The notes below the pieces were generated by a model. That model saw nothing but the letters and a program-made list of their open reading frames with translations, did not search any database and was not told the DNA's origin. Below are positions 35,166 through 45,895 of a DNA stretch of 64,000 nucleotides, one piece after another. Position 1 is the stretch's first letter, and every line of letters starts with the position of its first letter. The DNA comes from Phocoena phocoena. Taxonomy: Eukaryota; Chordata; Mammalia; Artiodactyla; Phocoenidae. Where the stretch lies: contig NC_089238.1 in NCBI RefSeq assembly GCF_963924675.1, positions 27,447,815 to 27,511,814 of the forward strand, written 5' to 3'. The translations under genes were made by a program, and so were the position numbers.

Positions 35166-36172
35166 CCCCAGCTCTTGGCCATTCCCATCAGACAAAGCAA
35201 TCTTTCTCCTCATAATGTGTATGAACCATTTATGAATGCAACTGGAGTTCCAATAATATGGGCTTGGGCTCTAATCAAGGCTGGAAAGAAAGAAAACCTC
35301 TCAAGCTACCACAAATAAAAGAAAAATGGAACATATGCAAGGAAACCACCTGGAACACACAGGCTGTAGGCTGTAAGTGCAGTCAGGTTTCATGGCAATT
35401 TGAAAATTCTCAGTAACAGATGTATCTCCTTCCATCTCTCATGTTGGTCTCTCTCATCTCTGCTTCTTGGTCTCCTCTCTCTCACCCACCAGCCCCTATT
35501 TATAAATGACCCAACCTGGCTACCAGCCACTAGCCCTCAATCAACATGCCCTACTACGCCAGACCCTCCCATCAACCGTTACCTCTAATCCTCCTAGCTC
35601 AATTAACCAGCAGAGATAACCTCGTCAGTGGTCACATCTTTCACAGTTAGGGGTTGGGAATGAAGTTAATACTGCATGTCCTTACAGAGGCTGCAGCAGC
35701 TCGGCAAATTGACCTTTCTCATGGTTTGACTGTGAAAAGTAAATGAAGTATTCCAAGTAAAGCACTTAGAACAATGCCTGGCACAGAGTAAAATGTTGAG
35801 AAATAATAGTTATTCCAATGAAGTTGCACCAAATATTCATTTTACTTGCATGAATTCAACTATACATATCCAAGAAAGGGAAATAGAGAATAAGAAAACA
35901 TCTCAATGCTCCAACCATTCAGCCCAGAATTATACTCAAAGAATGTTGCCTGGAGTGAGTATGAGATGAAAGACAAAGCTCTCTCATTCCCTCACTGGGT
36001 CTCAGTCCCTCTAGGTCCCTCACAGTGTAAGCATCGCACCATGTTGCCTGGGATTCTGATGCTTGAAGATAATGCTTTTGGTACAACATGGCCAGTTACT
36101 TCACCTGTGCTCAACAGCCTGGTCTGACACTAGAGGAAAAACGGCTGCACCGGAAGTCTCCGGTGAGACACC
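35166..36172. other. Mostly unannotated sequence with one MIR 3' end
   Basis: A short sense MIR/L2-type end lies at 35715-35815 ('aagcacttagaacaatgcct'). The pyrimidine-rich stretch 35430-35590 carries a short frame without recognisable homology. Confidence 0.45.
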
Positions 36173-36180
36173 TTCTACAG

Positions 36181-36403
36181 CAGTGGTCTCCAACCTTTTT
36201 GACACCAGGGACCGGTTTCGTGGAAGACAATTTTTCCATGGACTGTGGTGTGGGTGCAGGAGGGATGGTTCAGGCGGCAATGCGAGCGATGGGGAGCGGC
36301 AGATGAAGCTTGCTTCCCCGCTGCTCACCTCCTGCTGTGCGGCTTGGTTCCTAACAGGCCGAGGACCAGTGCCAGTCCACGGCCCAGGGGTTGGGGACCC
36401 CTC
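36181..36403. mobile_element. Internally deleted hAT DNA transposon with intact 8-bp duplication
   Basis: The element starts CAGTGGTCTCCAACCTTTTT and ends with the complementary GGTTGGGGACCCCTC, giving inverted ends of about 15 bases. Immediately outside, TTCTACAG occurs on both sides (36173-36180 and 36404-36411), the 8-base duplication expected of hAT transposases. The body joins two known end regions (accggtttcgtggaagacaa and gctgctcacctcctgctgtg) and lacks the middle, so it is non-autonomous. Confidence 0.88.
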
Positions 36404-36432
36404 TTCTACAGGGTTTAAAAAATAATATCAGG

Positions 36433-36775
36433 GGGCTTCTCTGGTGGCGCAGTGGTTAAGAATCTGCCTGCCAATGCAGGGGACACGGGTTCAAGCCCTG
36501 ATCCGGGAAGATCCGACATGTCACGGAACGACTAAGCCCGTGCGCCACAGCTACTGAGCCTGCGCTCTAGAGCCCACGAGCCACAACTACTGAGCCCGTG
36601 CGCCACAACTACTGAAGCCCACATGCCCAGAGCCCATGCTCCACAACAAGAGAAGCCACCACAATGAGAAGCCCATGCACCGCACCGAAAAGTAGCCCCC
36701 GCTCGCTGCAACTAGAGAAAGCCGCGCACAGCAATGAAGACCCAACGCAGCCAAAAATAAATAAATTTTTAAAAT
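36433..36775 (+). mobile_element. CHR-type SINE, long form
   Basis: The head is 'gggcttctctggtggcgcag'. It is followed by the repeated 'gccacaactactgagccc' units of the long form, the 3' module 'gctgcaactagagaaagccg' and 'gaagacccaacgcagccaaa', and a (aaat)n tail. Target duplications AATAATATCAGG are perfect (36421-36432 and 36776-36787). Confidence 0.97.
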
Positions 36776-36861
36776 AATAATATCAGGTGGTTCAAGACAT
36801 TCTGGCTTTAAACAGTTTCTAAAATTTGACTCTGATCAATTCTCACCTTATGAACCATCAT

Positions 36862-37620
36862 TTTTTTTTGAACCATCATTTTCATGTGGTAAAGTATACA
36901 TAAAATTTACCACCTTCATTTTTAGGTGGACAGTTCAGTGGCAGTAAGTACTTTTACATTGTTGTGCAACCATCACTACCATCCATCTCCAGAATGTTTT
37001 CATCTTTCTAAAGTGAAATTCTGTTCACATTAAATACTAACTTCGTATTCTTCTTTTGCCATCTGAGATCCAACTCCCAGACCCTGGCAATCATCATTCT
37101 ACTTTCTGTCTCTATGAATTTCATTATTTTACTTATATAAGTGGCCTCATACAGTATTTGTCCTTTTGTATCTGAATTATTTCACTTAGAATAATGTCCT
37201 CAAGGATTATCCATGTTGTGGCATGCGACAGAATTCCACTCCTTTTTAAAGGCTGAATAATATTCCATTGTATGCATATATCACATTTTATCCATCTGTC
37301 AATGAACATTTGGGTTGTTTCCATCTTTCTGACTATTGTGAATAATGCTGCTATAAACAATGGTGTACAAATATCTGTTTGAATCCCTGCTTTCAATTCT
37401 TTGGGGCATATACCCACAAATGGAATTGTTAGATCTTATGGTAGTTCTGTTTAATTTTTTGAGGAACATCCATACTTTTTTCCACAGCAGCTGTATCATT
37501 TCACATTCCCATCAGCAATGCACAAGGTTTCCAGTATCTCCACGTCCTCACAACACTTGTTATTTTCTGTTTTTAAAATAGTAGCCATCCTATTGGGTGT
37601 GAAGTTGCACTGTTTTTGAA
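36862..37620 (-). repeat. Old L1 3' end, antisense
   Basis: The plus strand reads the reverse complement of an old L1: 'ggtggacagttcagtggcag', 'gtgcaaccatcactaccatc', 'ttaaaggctgaataatattc', ending in ORF2 codons. The minus-strand frames at 37133-37499 carry pieces of ORF2p such as SICGYMPQR. The piece ends at about 37620. Confidence 0.88.
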
Positions 37621-37869
37621 CCTAATCCTTGGTGAGATATGATTTCACTACATTATGAATATGAGGCTGATAAAGGGGAGGACATGTCCAGTGTAACTTA
37701 CATCACCAACCCAAGCAAAATACAACTCAAGCTAAGGGAGAAAGCACACCAGAGCACACAGTGCTCACTATTTCTCACTGTCAGATTCGTCTGGCCTGTA
37801 CTGCCTGGAGAGAATCACATTCATCTGAGAGAATAAGAAACCATGCCATGCTTCTCACATCCCAAGGCA

Positions 37870-38222
37870 CAGACGTCTTAATCTGTTCAGGCTTCTATAA
37901 CAAAATATCACAGATTGGGTGGCTTACAAATGACAGAAATTTATTTCTCACGGTTCTAGAGGCTTTTGAAAAGTCCAAGATCAAGGAGCTGACAGATTCT
38001 GTGCCTGATGAGACAAGCTTACTGATTCATGGATAGCTGTCTTGTTGTTGTATCCTCACAGGGCAGGAGTGAGAGAGCTCTCTGGGTCTAATCCCATTCA
38101 TTAGGACTCTACCTTCCTTACCTACACCTCCCAAAGACCCCACTTCCAAATACCGTCACATTGGGGATTATGTTTCAACATATGAATTTTGAGGGACACA
38201 AATATTCAGTCTATAGCGCATA
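37870..38222 (-). repeat. MaLR-type LTR (MLT1-like), antisense
   Basis: 'ggcttctataacaaaatatc', 'agattgggtggcttacaaat', 'tttatttctcacggttctag', 'caaagaccccacttccaaat' and 'attatgtttcaacatatgaa' are the reverse complement order of MaLR LTRs. No internal region is attached. Confidence 0.82.
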
Positions 38223-38338
38223 GAATATTCATTGCTTGGTTGCACTGCTCCTGCAATCCAAAAACACAGTCACTCTATTTTCCCATCAGTGATGAGATAG
38301 GGGTAAACAAGGTTATGTGCCAATCTTGAAGAGTAAAA

Positions 38339-38453
38339 CTGCCAGATAAATACAGGATGCCCAGTTAAGTTGATTTCAGAAAAACAACTAGTAATTCTTT
38401 AGTATAAGTATGTTTCAAATATCACCTGTATTTTAATTTGTTAAATCTGGCAA
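38339..38453. repeat. Short palindromic repeat, likely DNA-transposon remnant
   Basis: The ends are partly complementary (ctgccagataaatacaggat and the complement of ttaaatctggcaa). The centre reads 'ttctttagtataagtatgtt'. This is a common mammalian repeat that I recognise but cannot name with confidence. Confidence 0.55.
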
Positions 38454-40639
38454 CCCAACTCAGGTACCCAATGGCTGGCCTATCTCTGGAGGACAATGCA
38501 GCAATCCTATCAGCACTTAGAGCTTTGCAGCAGTTTGGCTGAGGTGCTGAGCAGGAAATGAGTTACCACAGTCTTGCACAAGGATGCCCATGGTCCCCAA
38601 AATTGTTACAATCACCCCTGGGCTAGAATTGAGATATCCAGAGACAGACCTTCAAAGATGATATGTGAAGAGAGAAATAATCAAGCCTTAGAGGCAGATT
38701 ATAACAAAGATGATAGAAAGATAAACTTCCCCTCTAAGGTGCATTCTTCTGAGCAACCCGGGCCCAGATGCCCACAGTAATGAACAGATTGATAACCACC
38801 TATAATCAGCTTTTCCTCCTTTCCTCCTACTCTAACAGTGCCTTGCTCCTGCCCCCTGAGAATACTTGCCAAAATAAATTAAATGCATGGAAACCACAGT
38901 CCCAAACTCTGTTTTGGGGAGGAACATTGTACAAGACAGCCATCAAGTTACTTGCTTGGATTTCACCTTTTAGTAAATATTCTCCCTGGGTATTTCATTC
39001 ACTCCCATGGACTTACTACCACCTACACTCTGATGATTTCTAATCTATACCTGTAGGGAGACCTCCTTGTTAAGCCTTAGACAGCTCAATTTAGGTTTTA
39101 CATAACATCTGTGACTTCTACACGTAGAAAAGTAAATCTGTCTCACTACCTACTGTCTTCTTTCTACACTACAGATCCATATTCAAGCTGTCATAATAAG
39201 ATTACTCTTCAGATAAAAAATGCAAACTCCTTTGAATCTTCCTTCTCCCAGTCTGTTGACCACATCGTTCCAGCAGTGAGCTCTTCAGAGAGAAACTAGG
39301 CTGTAACTGCAATGTGCAAGGTAAATCTAAGGCTCCAGTCACAGGGATGGAGAGAAGAGGCATATTTGAGATAGATTTCAGAAATAAGTAACCCTTCAAT
39401 GTGGCAGGACAAGACTAAAGGTCAAAGTAATTACATGATTTTTTCTTACATACCAAGATCACGGTGGACTGCTGACTACCGTCTAGCTGATATTCTCTCC
39501 ATTGTAAGGTTTTAGATCTTTCTTGAAACTAGAAGAATCTGCAGGTAGTTAGGAAGATACCCTTTTGGAGTGGCAACTGCTTCAAAATCATCTAGTTAAA
39601 ACCCATCATATTGAAAGATAGCTGATCAGGCTAGAAAAGAGAGAACAGGGACCATCAAACCTGTAGAAATTGAGCTACTAATTAAGAAATTCCATTTGCA
39701 GATCCTCATAAAAATCAACTGTAATTCTTGCCCTTGGGTCCCATGAGATGCCATCGAACCCTACCAATATAATAGTAATCAAAGCTGAATATCAAAGAAA
39801 CCTCCTAAATCTTGGTCTAGTACATTATTTCAAAATGCCACATAACTTCTTTTTGTGACATTCAAATAGACTCCAAATTGAAAGTTTTGTAAGATGCTAA
39901 TTACAGCTGAAGGTTTACTATTTTTGTGTGTGTGATTTTTATCCGGCTGGTGGCCTCTAAAATTACTCTGCGAGTGAATAGAATTAGGACAAGTATTAAC
40001 CTTTGAGCAAATATAAAAATGATGGGTATACAATAGACACTTATTATATAATATATAAAAATGTATGAAGTATGCAACTTACATAACTTTTAGCAACTTT
40101 CGAATTATTTTATGGAAAGCTTAATAACAAAAGAATTGAATTCTCTGAGTTGGGATGTTTTCCCACTAGAAATATCCATTTTCTTTAGGATTAGGCACAT
40201 ACCTGCTGACCAGTCTAATGACTATGAAAATCACCCAAAACCATACTGGGGTACATCCTTTCTCATTTCACCTTTGGAAAACTTTCAATCTGGGCTGTTT
40301 TGGCCAAATATGCTTTAGTTATGTTAATAGTGTAGGAGTGACTTGCCATTAGAGCAGTCCACTATTATTCAATTTGTCATAATTTGGATAATTGGGAAAG
40401 TGTTTAACATATATAAGAGAAAATAAATTTTAAGCAAGTTATTAGCATAATGAATACGTAAGTAAAAATGCTGACTGCAAAGAACGCCAACCTGTTCATT
40501 AGGTAAATTCTTTGTCTTGTTGTATTTACTATCTCCAAGTTAGCATTTATGGAATTTCAAAACAATATTAATAGTCAATATTTAAATTGCCATGACTGGC
40601 ACTTTGCAATGTATAATACTGTGTCATCTAACAGTACTA
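38454..40639. other. Unannotated unique sequence
   Basis: Short frames at 38574-39299 have no recognised domain. From about 39.8 to 40.6 kb the DNA is AT-rich and free of recognisable repeats, so it may include conserved noncoding sequence. Confidence 0.4.
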
Positions 40640-40733
40640 ATAATTGATGATAAAATTTGTTTAATGCCAAGTGTTTTACACTTGTACATCATTTAATACT
40701 CACAATTGTACATCATTTAATACTCACAAACAA
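40640..40733 (-). repeat. MIR SINE, part 1, with internal 24-base tandem duplication
   Basis: 'gccaagtgttttacacttgt' and 'tttaatactcacaa' belong to the 3' half of a MIR in reverse orientation. The block 40682-40705 is repeated exactly at 40706-40729. The MIR continues at 48042 on the other side of the full-length L1. Confidence 0.75.
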
Positions 40734-40750
40734 CTCCATGAGGCATGTTT
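40734..40750 (+). repeat. Target site duplication of the full-length L1 (left copy)
   Basis: CTCCATGAGGCATGTTT is repeated without mismatch at 48025-48041. Seventeen bases is typical of L1 endonuclease-mediated insertion. Confidence 0.95.
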
Positions 40751-41130
40751 TTTTTAATTTATTTTTTTAACATCTTTATTGGAGTATAATTGCTTGACAA
40801 TGGTGTGTTAGTTTCTGCTGTATAACAAAGTGAACCAGCTATACGTATACATATGTTCCCATATCTCCTCCCTCTTGCATCTCCCTCCCTCCCACCCTCC
40901 CTATCCCAGCCCTCTAGGTGATCACAAAACACCCAGCTGATCTCCCTGTGCTATTCGGCTGCTTCCCACTAGCTATCTATTTTATATTTGGTAGTGTATA
41001 TATGTCCATGCTACTCTCACTTCATCCCAGCTTACCCTTCTCCCTCCCCGTGTCCTCAAGTCCATTCTCTATGTCTGCATCTTTATTCCTGTCCTGCCCC
41101 TAGGTTCTTCAGAACCATTGGTGTGTTTTT

Positions 41131-44100
41131 TTAGATTCCATATACGTGTGCTAGCATGTGTGCTACAGTATTTGTTTTTCTCTTTCTGACTTACTTCACT
41201 CTATATGACAGTCTGTAGGTCCATCCACCTCACTACAAATAACTCAATTTCAATTCTTTTTATGGCTGAGTAATATTCCATAGTATATACGTGCCACATC
41301 TTCTTTATCCATTCATCTGTTGATGGACATTTCAGTTGCTTCCATGTCCTGACTATTGTAAACAGCGCTGTAATGAACATTTTGGTACATGACGCTTTTT
41401 GAATTATGGTTTTCTCAGGGTATATACCCAGTAGTGGGATTGCTGGGTCATATGGCAGTTCTATTTTTAGTTTTTTAAGCCACTATGTTCTCCATAGTGG
41501 CTGTAGCAACTTACATTCCCACCAACACTGCAAGAAGGTTCCCTTTTCTCCAAACCCTCTGGAGCATTTATTGTTTGTAGATTTTTTGAAGATGGTCGTT
41601 CTGACTGGTGTGAGATGATATCTCATTGTAGTTTTGATTTGCACTTCTGTAAAGATTAATGATGTTAAGCATTCTTTCATGTGTCTGTTGGCAACCTGTA
41701 TATCTTCTTTGGAGAAATGTCTATTTAGGCCTTCTGCCCATTCTTGGATTGGGTTGTTTGTTTTTTTCATATTGAGCTGCATGAGCTGCTTGTAAATTTT
41801 GGAGATTAATCCTTTGTCAGTTGCTTCATTTCCAAATATTTTCTCCCATTCTGAGGACTGTCTTTTGGTCTTGTTTATGGTTTCCTTTGCTGTGCAAAAG
41901 CTTTTAAGCTTCATTAGGTCTCATTTGTTAATTTTCGGTTTTATTTCTATTTCTCTAGGAGGTGGGTCAAAAAGGATCTTGCTTTGATTTATGTCATAGA
42001 GTGTTCCGCCTATGATTTCCTCTAAGGGTTTGAGAGTGTCTGGCCTTACATTTAGGTCTTTAATCCATTTTGAGTTTATTTTTGTGTATGGTGTTAGGGA
42101 GTATTCTAATTTCATACTTTTACATGTACCTGTCCAGCTTTCTCAGCACCACTTACTGAACAGGCTGTCTTTTCTCCACTGTATATTCTTGCCTCCTTTA
42201 TCAAAGATAAGGTAACCATATATGCGTGGGTTTATCTCTGGACTTGCTATCCTGTTCCATTGATCTATATTTCTGTTTTTGTGCCAGTACCATACTGTCT
42301 TGATTACTGTAGCTTTGTAGTATAGTCTGAAGTCAGAGAGCCTCATTCCTCCAGCTCCGTTTTTCTTTCTCAAGATTGCTTTGGCTATTCGGGGTCTATT
42401 CGGGGTCTTTTGCGTTTCCATACAAATTGTGAAATTTCCATACAAATCGTGAAATTTTTTGTTCTAGTTCTGTGAAAAATGCCAGTGGTAGTTTGATAGG
42501 GATTGCATTGAATCTGTAGATTGCTTTGGGTAGTAGAGTCATTTTCACAATGTTGATTCTTCCAGTCCAAGAACATGGTATATCTCTCCATCTATTTGCA
42601 TCATCTTTAATTTCTTTCATCAGTGTCTTATAATTTTCTGCATACAGGTCTTTTGTCTCCTTAGGTAGGTTTATTCATAGATATTTTATTCTTTTTGTTG
42701 CAATGGTAAATGGGAGTGTTTTCTTAATTTCACTTTCAGATTTTTCAGCATTAGTGTACAGGAATGCTAGAGATTTCTGTGCATTAATATTGTATCCTGC
42801 TACTTTACCAAATTCATTGATTAACTCTAGTAGTTTTCTGGTAGCATCTTTAGGACGCTCTGTGTATAGTATCATGTCATCTGCCAACAGTGACAGCTTT
42901 ACTTCTTCTTTTCTGATTTGGATTCCTTCTATTTCTCTTTATTCTCTGATTGTTGTGCTAAAACTTCCAAAACTATGTTGAATAAGAGTGGTGAGAGTGG
43001 GCAACCTTGTCTTGTTCCTGATTGTAGTGGAAACGGTTTCAGTTTTTCACCATTGAGGACGATGTTGGCTGTGGGTTGTCATATATGGCCTTTATTATGT
43101 TGAGGAAAGTTCCCTCTATGCCTACTTTCTGCAGGGTTTTTATAATAAATGGGTGTTGAATTTTCTTGAAAGCTTTCTCTGCATCAATTGAGATGATGAT
43201 ATGGTTTTTCTCCTTCAATTTGTTAATATGGTGTATCACGTTGATTGATTTGCGCATATTGAAGAATCCTTATATTCCTAGGATACACCCCACTTCATCA
43301 TGCGGTATGATCCTTTTAATGTGCTGTTGGATTCTGTATGCTAGTATTTTGTTGAGGATTTTTGCATCTATGTTCATCAGTGATATTGGCCTGTAGTTTT
43401 CTTTCTTTGTGACATCCTTGTCTGGTTTTGGTATCACGGTGATGGTGGCCTCGTAGAATGAGTTTGGGAGTGTTCCTCTCTCTGCTATATTTTGGAAGAG
43501 TTTGAGAAGGATAGGTGTTAGCTCTTCTCTAAATGTTTGATGAAATTCGCCTGTGAAACCAACTGGTCCTGGGCTTTTGTTTGTTGGAAGATTTTTAATC
43601 ACAGTTTCAATTTCAGTGCTTGTGACTGGTCTGTTCATATTTTCTATTTCTTCCTGGTTCAGTCTCGGAAGGATGCGCATTTCTAAGAATTTGTCCATTT
43701 CTTCCAGGTTGTCCATGTTATTGGCATAGAGTTGCTTGTAGCAATCTCTCATGATTTTTTGTATTTCTGCAGTGTCAGTTGTTACTTCTCCTTTTTCATT
43801 TGAAATTCTGAAATTGATGAGTCTGGCTAATGGTTTATCAATTTTGTTTCTCTTCTCAAAGAACCAGCTTTTAGTTTTATTGATCTTTGCTATCGTTTCC
43901 TTCATTTCTTTTTCATTTATTTCTGATCTGGTCTTTATGATTTCTTTCCTTCTGCTAACTTTGAGGATTTTTGTTCTTCTTTCTCTAATTGCTTTAGGTG
44001 CAAGGTTAGGTTGTTTATTTGAGATGTTTCCTGTTTCTTAAGGTAGGATTGTATTGTTATAAACTTCCCTCTCAGAAGTGCTTTTGCTGTATCCCATAGA

Positions 44101-44960
44101 TTTTGGGTCATCGTGCTTTCACTGTCATTTGTTTCTAGGTATTTTTTGATTTCCTCTTTGATTTCTTCAGTGATCTCTTGGTTGTTTAGTAGTGTAGTGT
44201 TTAGCCTCCATGTTTTTGTATTTTTTACAGATTTTTTCCTGTAATTGATATCTAGTCTCACAGCATTGTGGTCGGAAAAGATACTTGATACGATTTCGAT
44301 TTTCTTAAATTTACCAAGGCTTGATCTGTGACCCAAGATATGATCTATCCTGGAGAATGTCCCATGAGCACCTGAGAAGAAAGTATATTCTGTTGTTTTT
44401 GGATGCAATGTCCTATAAATATCAATTAAGTCCATCTTGCTTAATGTATCATTTAAAGCTTGTGTTTCCTTATTTATTTTCATTTAGGATGATCTGTCCA
44501 TTGGTGAAAGTGGGGTGTTAAAGTCCCCTACTATGAATGTGTTACTGTCGATTTCCCCTTTTATGGCTGTTAGTATTTGCCTTATGTATTGAGGCGCTCC
44601 TATGTTGGGTGCATAAATATTTACAATTGTTATTTCCTCTTCTTGGATTCATCCCTTGATCATTATGTAGTGTCCTTCTTTGTCTCTTGTACTAATCTTT
44701 ATTTTAAAGTCTATTTTGTCTGATATAAGAATTGCTACTCCAGATTTCTTTTGATTTCCATTTACATGGAATATCTTATTCCATCCCCTCACTTTCAGTC
44801 TGTATGTGTCCCTAGGTCTGAAGTGGGTCTCTTGTAGACAGCATATGTATGGGTCTTGTTTTTGTATCCATATAGCCAGTCTATGTGTTTTGGTTGGAGC
44901 ATTTAATCCATTTACATTTAAGGTAATTATTGATATGTATGTTCCTATTAACATTTTCAT
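41131..44960 (-). pseudogene. L1 ORF2 (endonuclease-reverse transcriptase), broken
   Basis: The order of domains is complete. The N-terminal apurinic-type endonuclease has TLNVNGLNAP (the catalytic Asn), CLQETHF (Glu), VGDFNTP (Asp) and SDHNAVRLD (the His at the end). Then come reverse transcriptase blocks [11 protein letters not shown] and [17 protein letters not shown], and the active site ADDMILY near 42870. The C-terminal region has the cysteine-rich [20 protein letters not shown], where some metal-ligand positions are changed. A TGA at about 44649 truncates the endonuclease. Two small tandem duplications at 42387-42454 and other indels shift the frame; the 3830-base span is not a multiple of three. 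Confidence 0.92.
42387..42454 (-). repeat. Two adjacent tandem micro-duplications within L1 ORF2
   Basis: ATTCGGGGTCT is duplicated at 42387-42397 and 42398-42408. Then a 20-base unit starting tttccatacaaat is duplicated at 42415-42434 and 42435-42454 with one mismatch. The added 31 bases shift the ORF2 frame. Confidence 0.85.
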
Positions 44961-45012
44961 AACTGTTTTGGGTTTGCTATTGTAGGTCTTTTCCTTCTCT
45001 TGTGTCTCCTGC

Positions 45013-45895
45013 CTAGAAAAGTTCCTTTAACATTTCTTGTAAAGCTGGTTTGGTGGTGCTGATTTCTCTTAGCTTTTGTTTGTCTGTAAAGGTTTTAATT
45101 TCTCCACGGAATCTGAATGAGATCCTTGCTGGATAGAGTAATCTTGTTTGTAGGTTTTTCCCTTTCATCACTTTAAATATGTCCTGCCACACCCTTCTGG
45201 CTTGTAAAGTTTCTGCCGAGAAACCAGCTGTTAACCTTATGAGGTTCCCCTTGTATGTTACTTTTCCCTTGCTGCTTTTAATATTTTTTCTTTGTATTTA
45301 ATTTTTGATAGTTTGATTAATATGTGTCTTGGCATGTTTCTGTTTGGATTTATCCTGTATGGGACTCTCTGCACTTCCTGGACTTGATTATTTCCTTTCC
45401 CATATTAGGGAAGTTTTCAACTATAATCTCTTCAAATATTTTCTCAGTCCCTTTCTTTTTCTCTTCTTCTTCTGGGACCCCTATAATTCGAATGTTGGTG
45501 CATTTAATGTTGCCCCAGAGGTCTCTGAGACTGTCCTCAATTCTTTTCCTTCTTTTTTCTTTATTCTGCTCTTAGGTAGTTATTTCCACTATTTTCTCTT
45601 CCAGGTCACGTATCCATTCTTCTGCCTCAGTTATTCTGCTATTGATTCCTTCTAGAGAATTTTAAATTTCATTTACTGTGTTGGTCATCATTGTTTGTTT
45701 GCTCTTTAGTTCTTATAGGTCCTTGTTAAACGTTTCTTGTATTTTCTCCATTCTGTTTCCAAGATTTTGGGTCATCTTCACTATCATTATTCTGAATCCT
45801 TTTTCCAGTAGACTGCTTATTTCCTCTTCATTTGTTTGGTCTGGTGGGTTTTTACCTTGCTCCTTTATCTGCTGTGTGTTCCTCTGTCTTCTCAT
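45013..45895 (-). pseudogene. L1 ORF1 (RNA-binding chaperone), broken
   Basis: The start is MRRQRNTQQIKEQGKNPPDQ. A coiled-coil-like segment follows, and the first in-frame stop comes after 60 codons (MEKIQETFNKDL). The same frame then reads on with more stops (near 45674 and 45581). The C-terminal part is readable on the minus strand and ends ALQEMLKELF at 45013. The span is about 294 codons long and not a multiple of three, so at least one frameshift adds to the stops. The intact protein binds L1 RNA as a trimer. Confidence 0.85.

Noticed and set aside
36063..36425. 120-codon plus-strand frame
   Set aside because: It overlaps the hAT element at 36181-36403, whose sequence is non-coding.
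42703..44041. Plus-strand frames with hydrophobic runs between 42.7 and 45.6 kb
   Set aside because: All are antisense shadows of L1 ORF2 on the minus strand.
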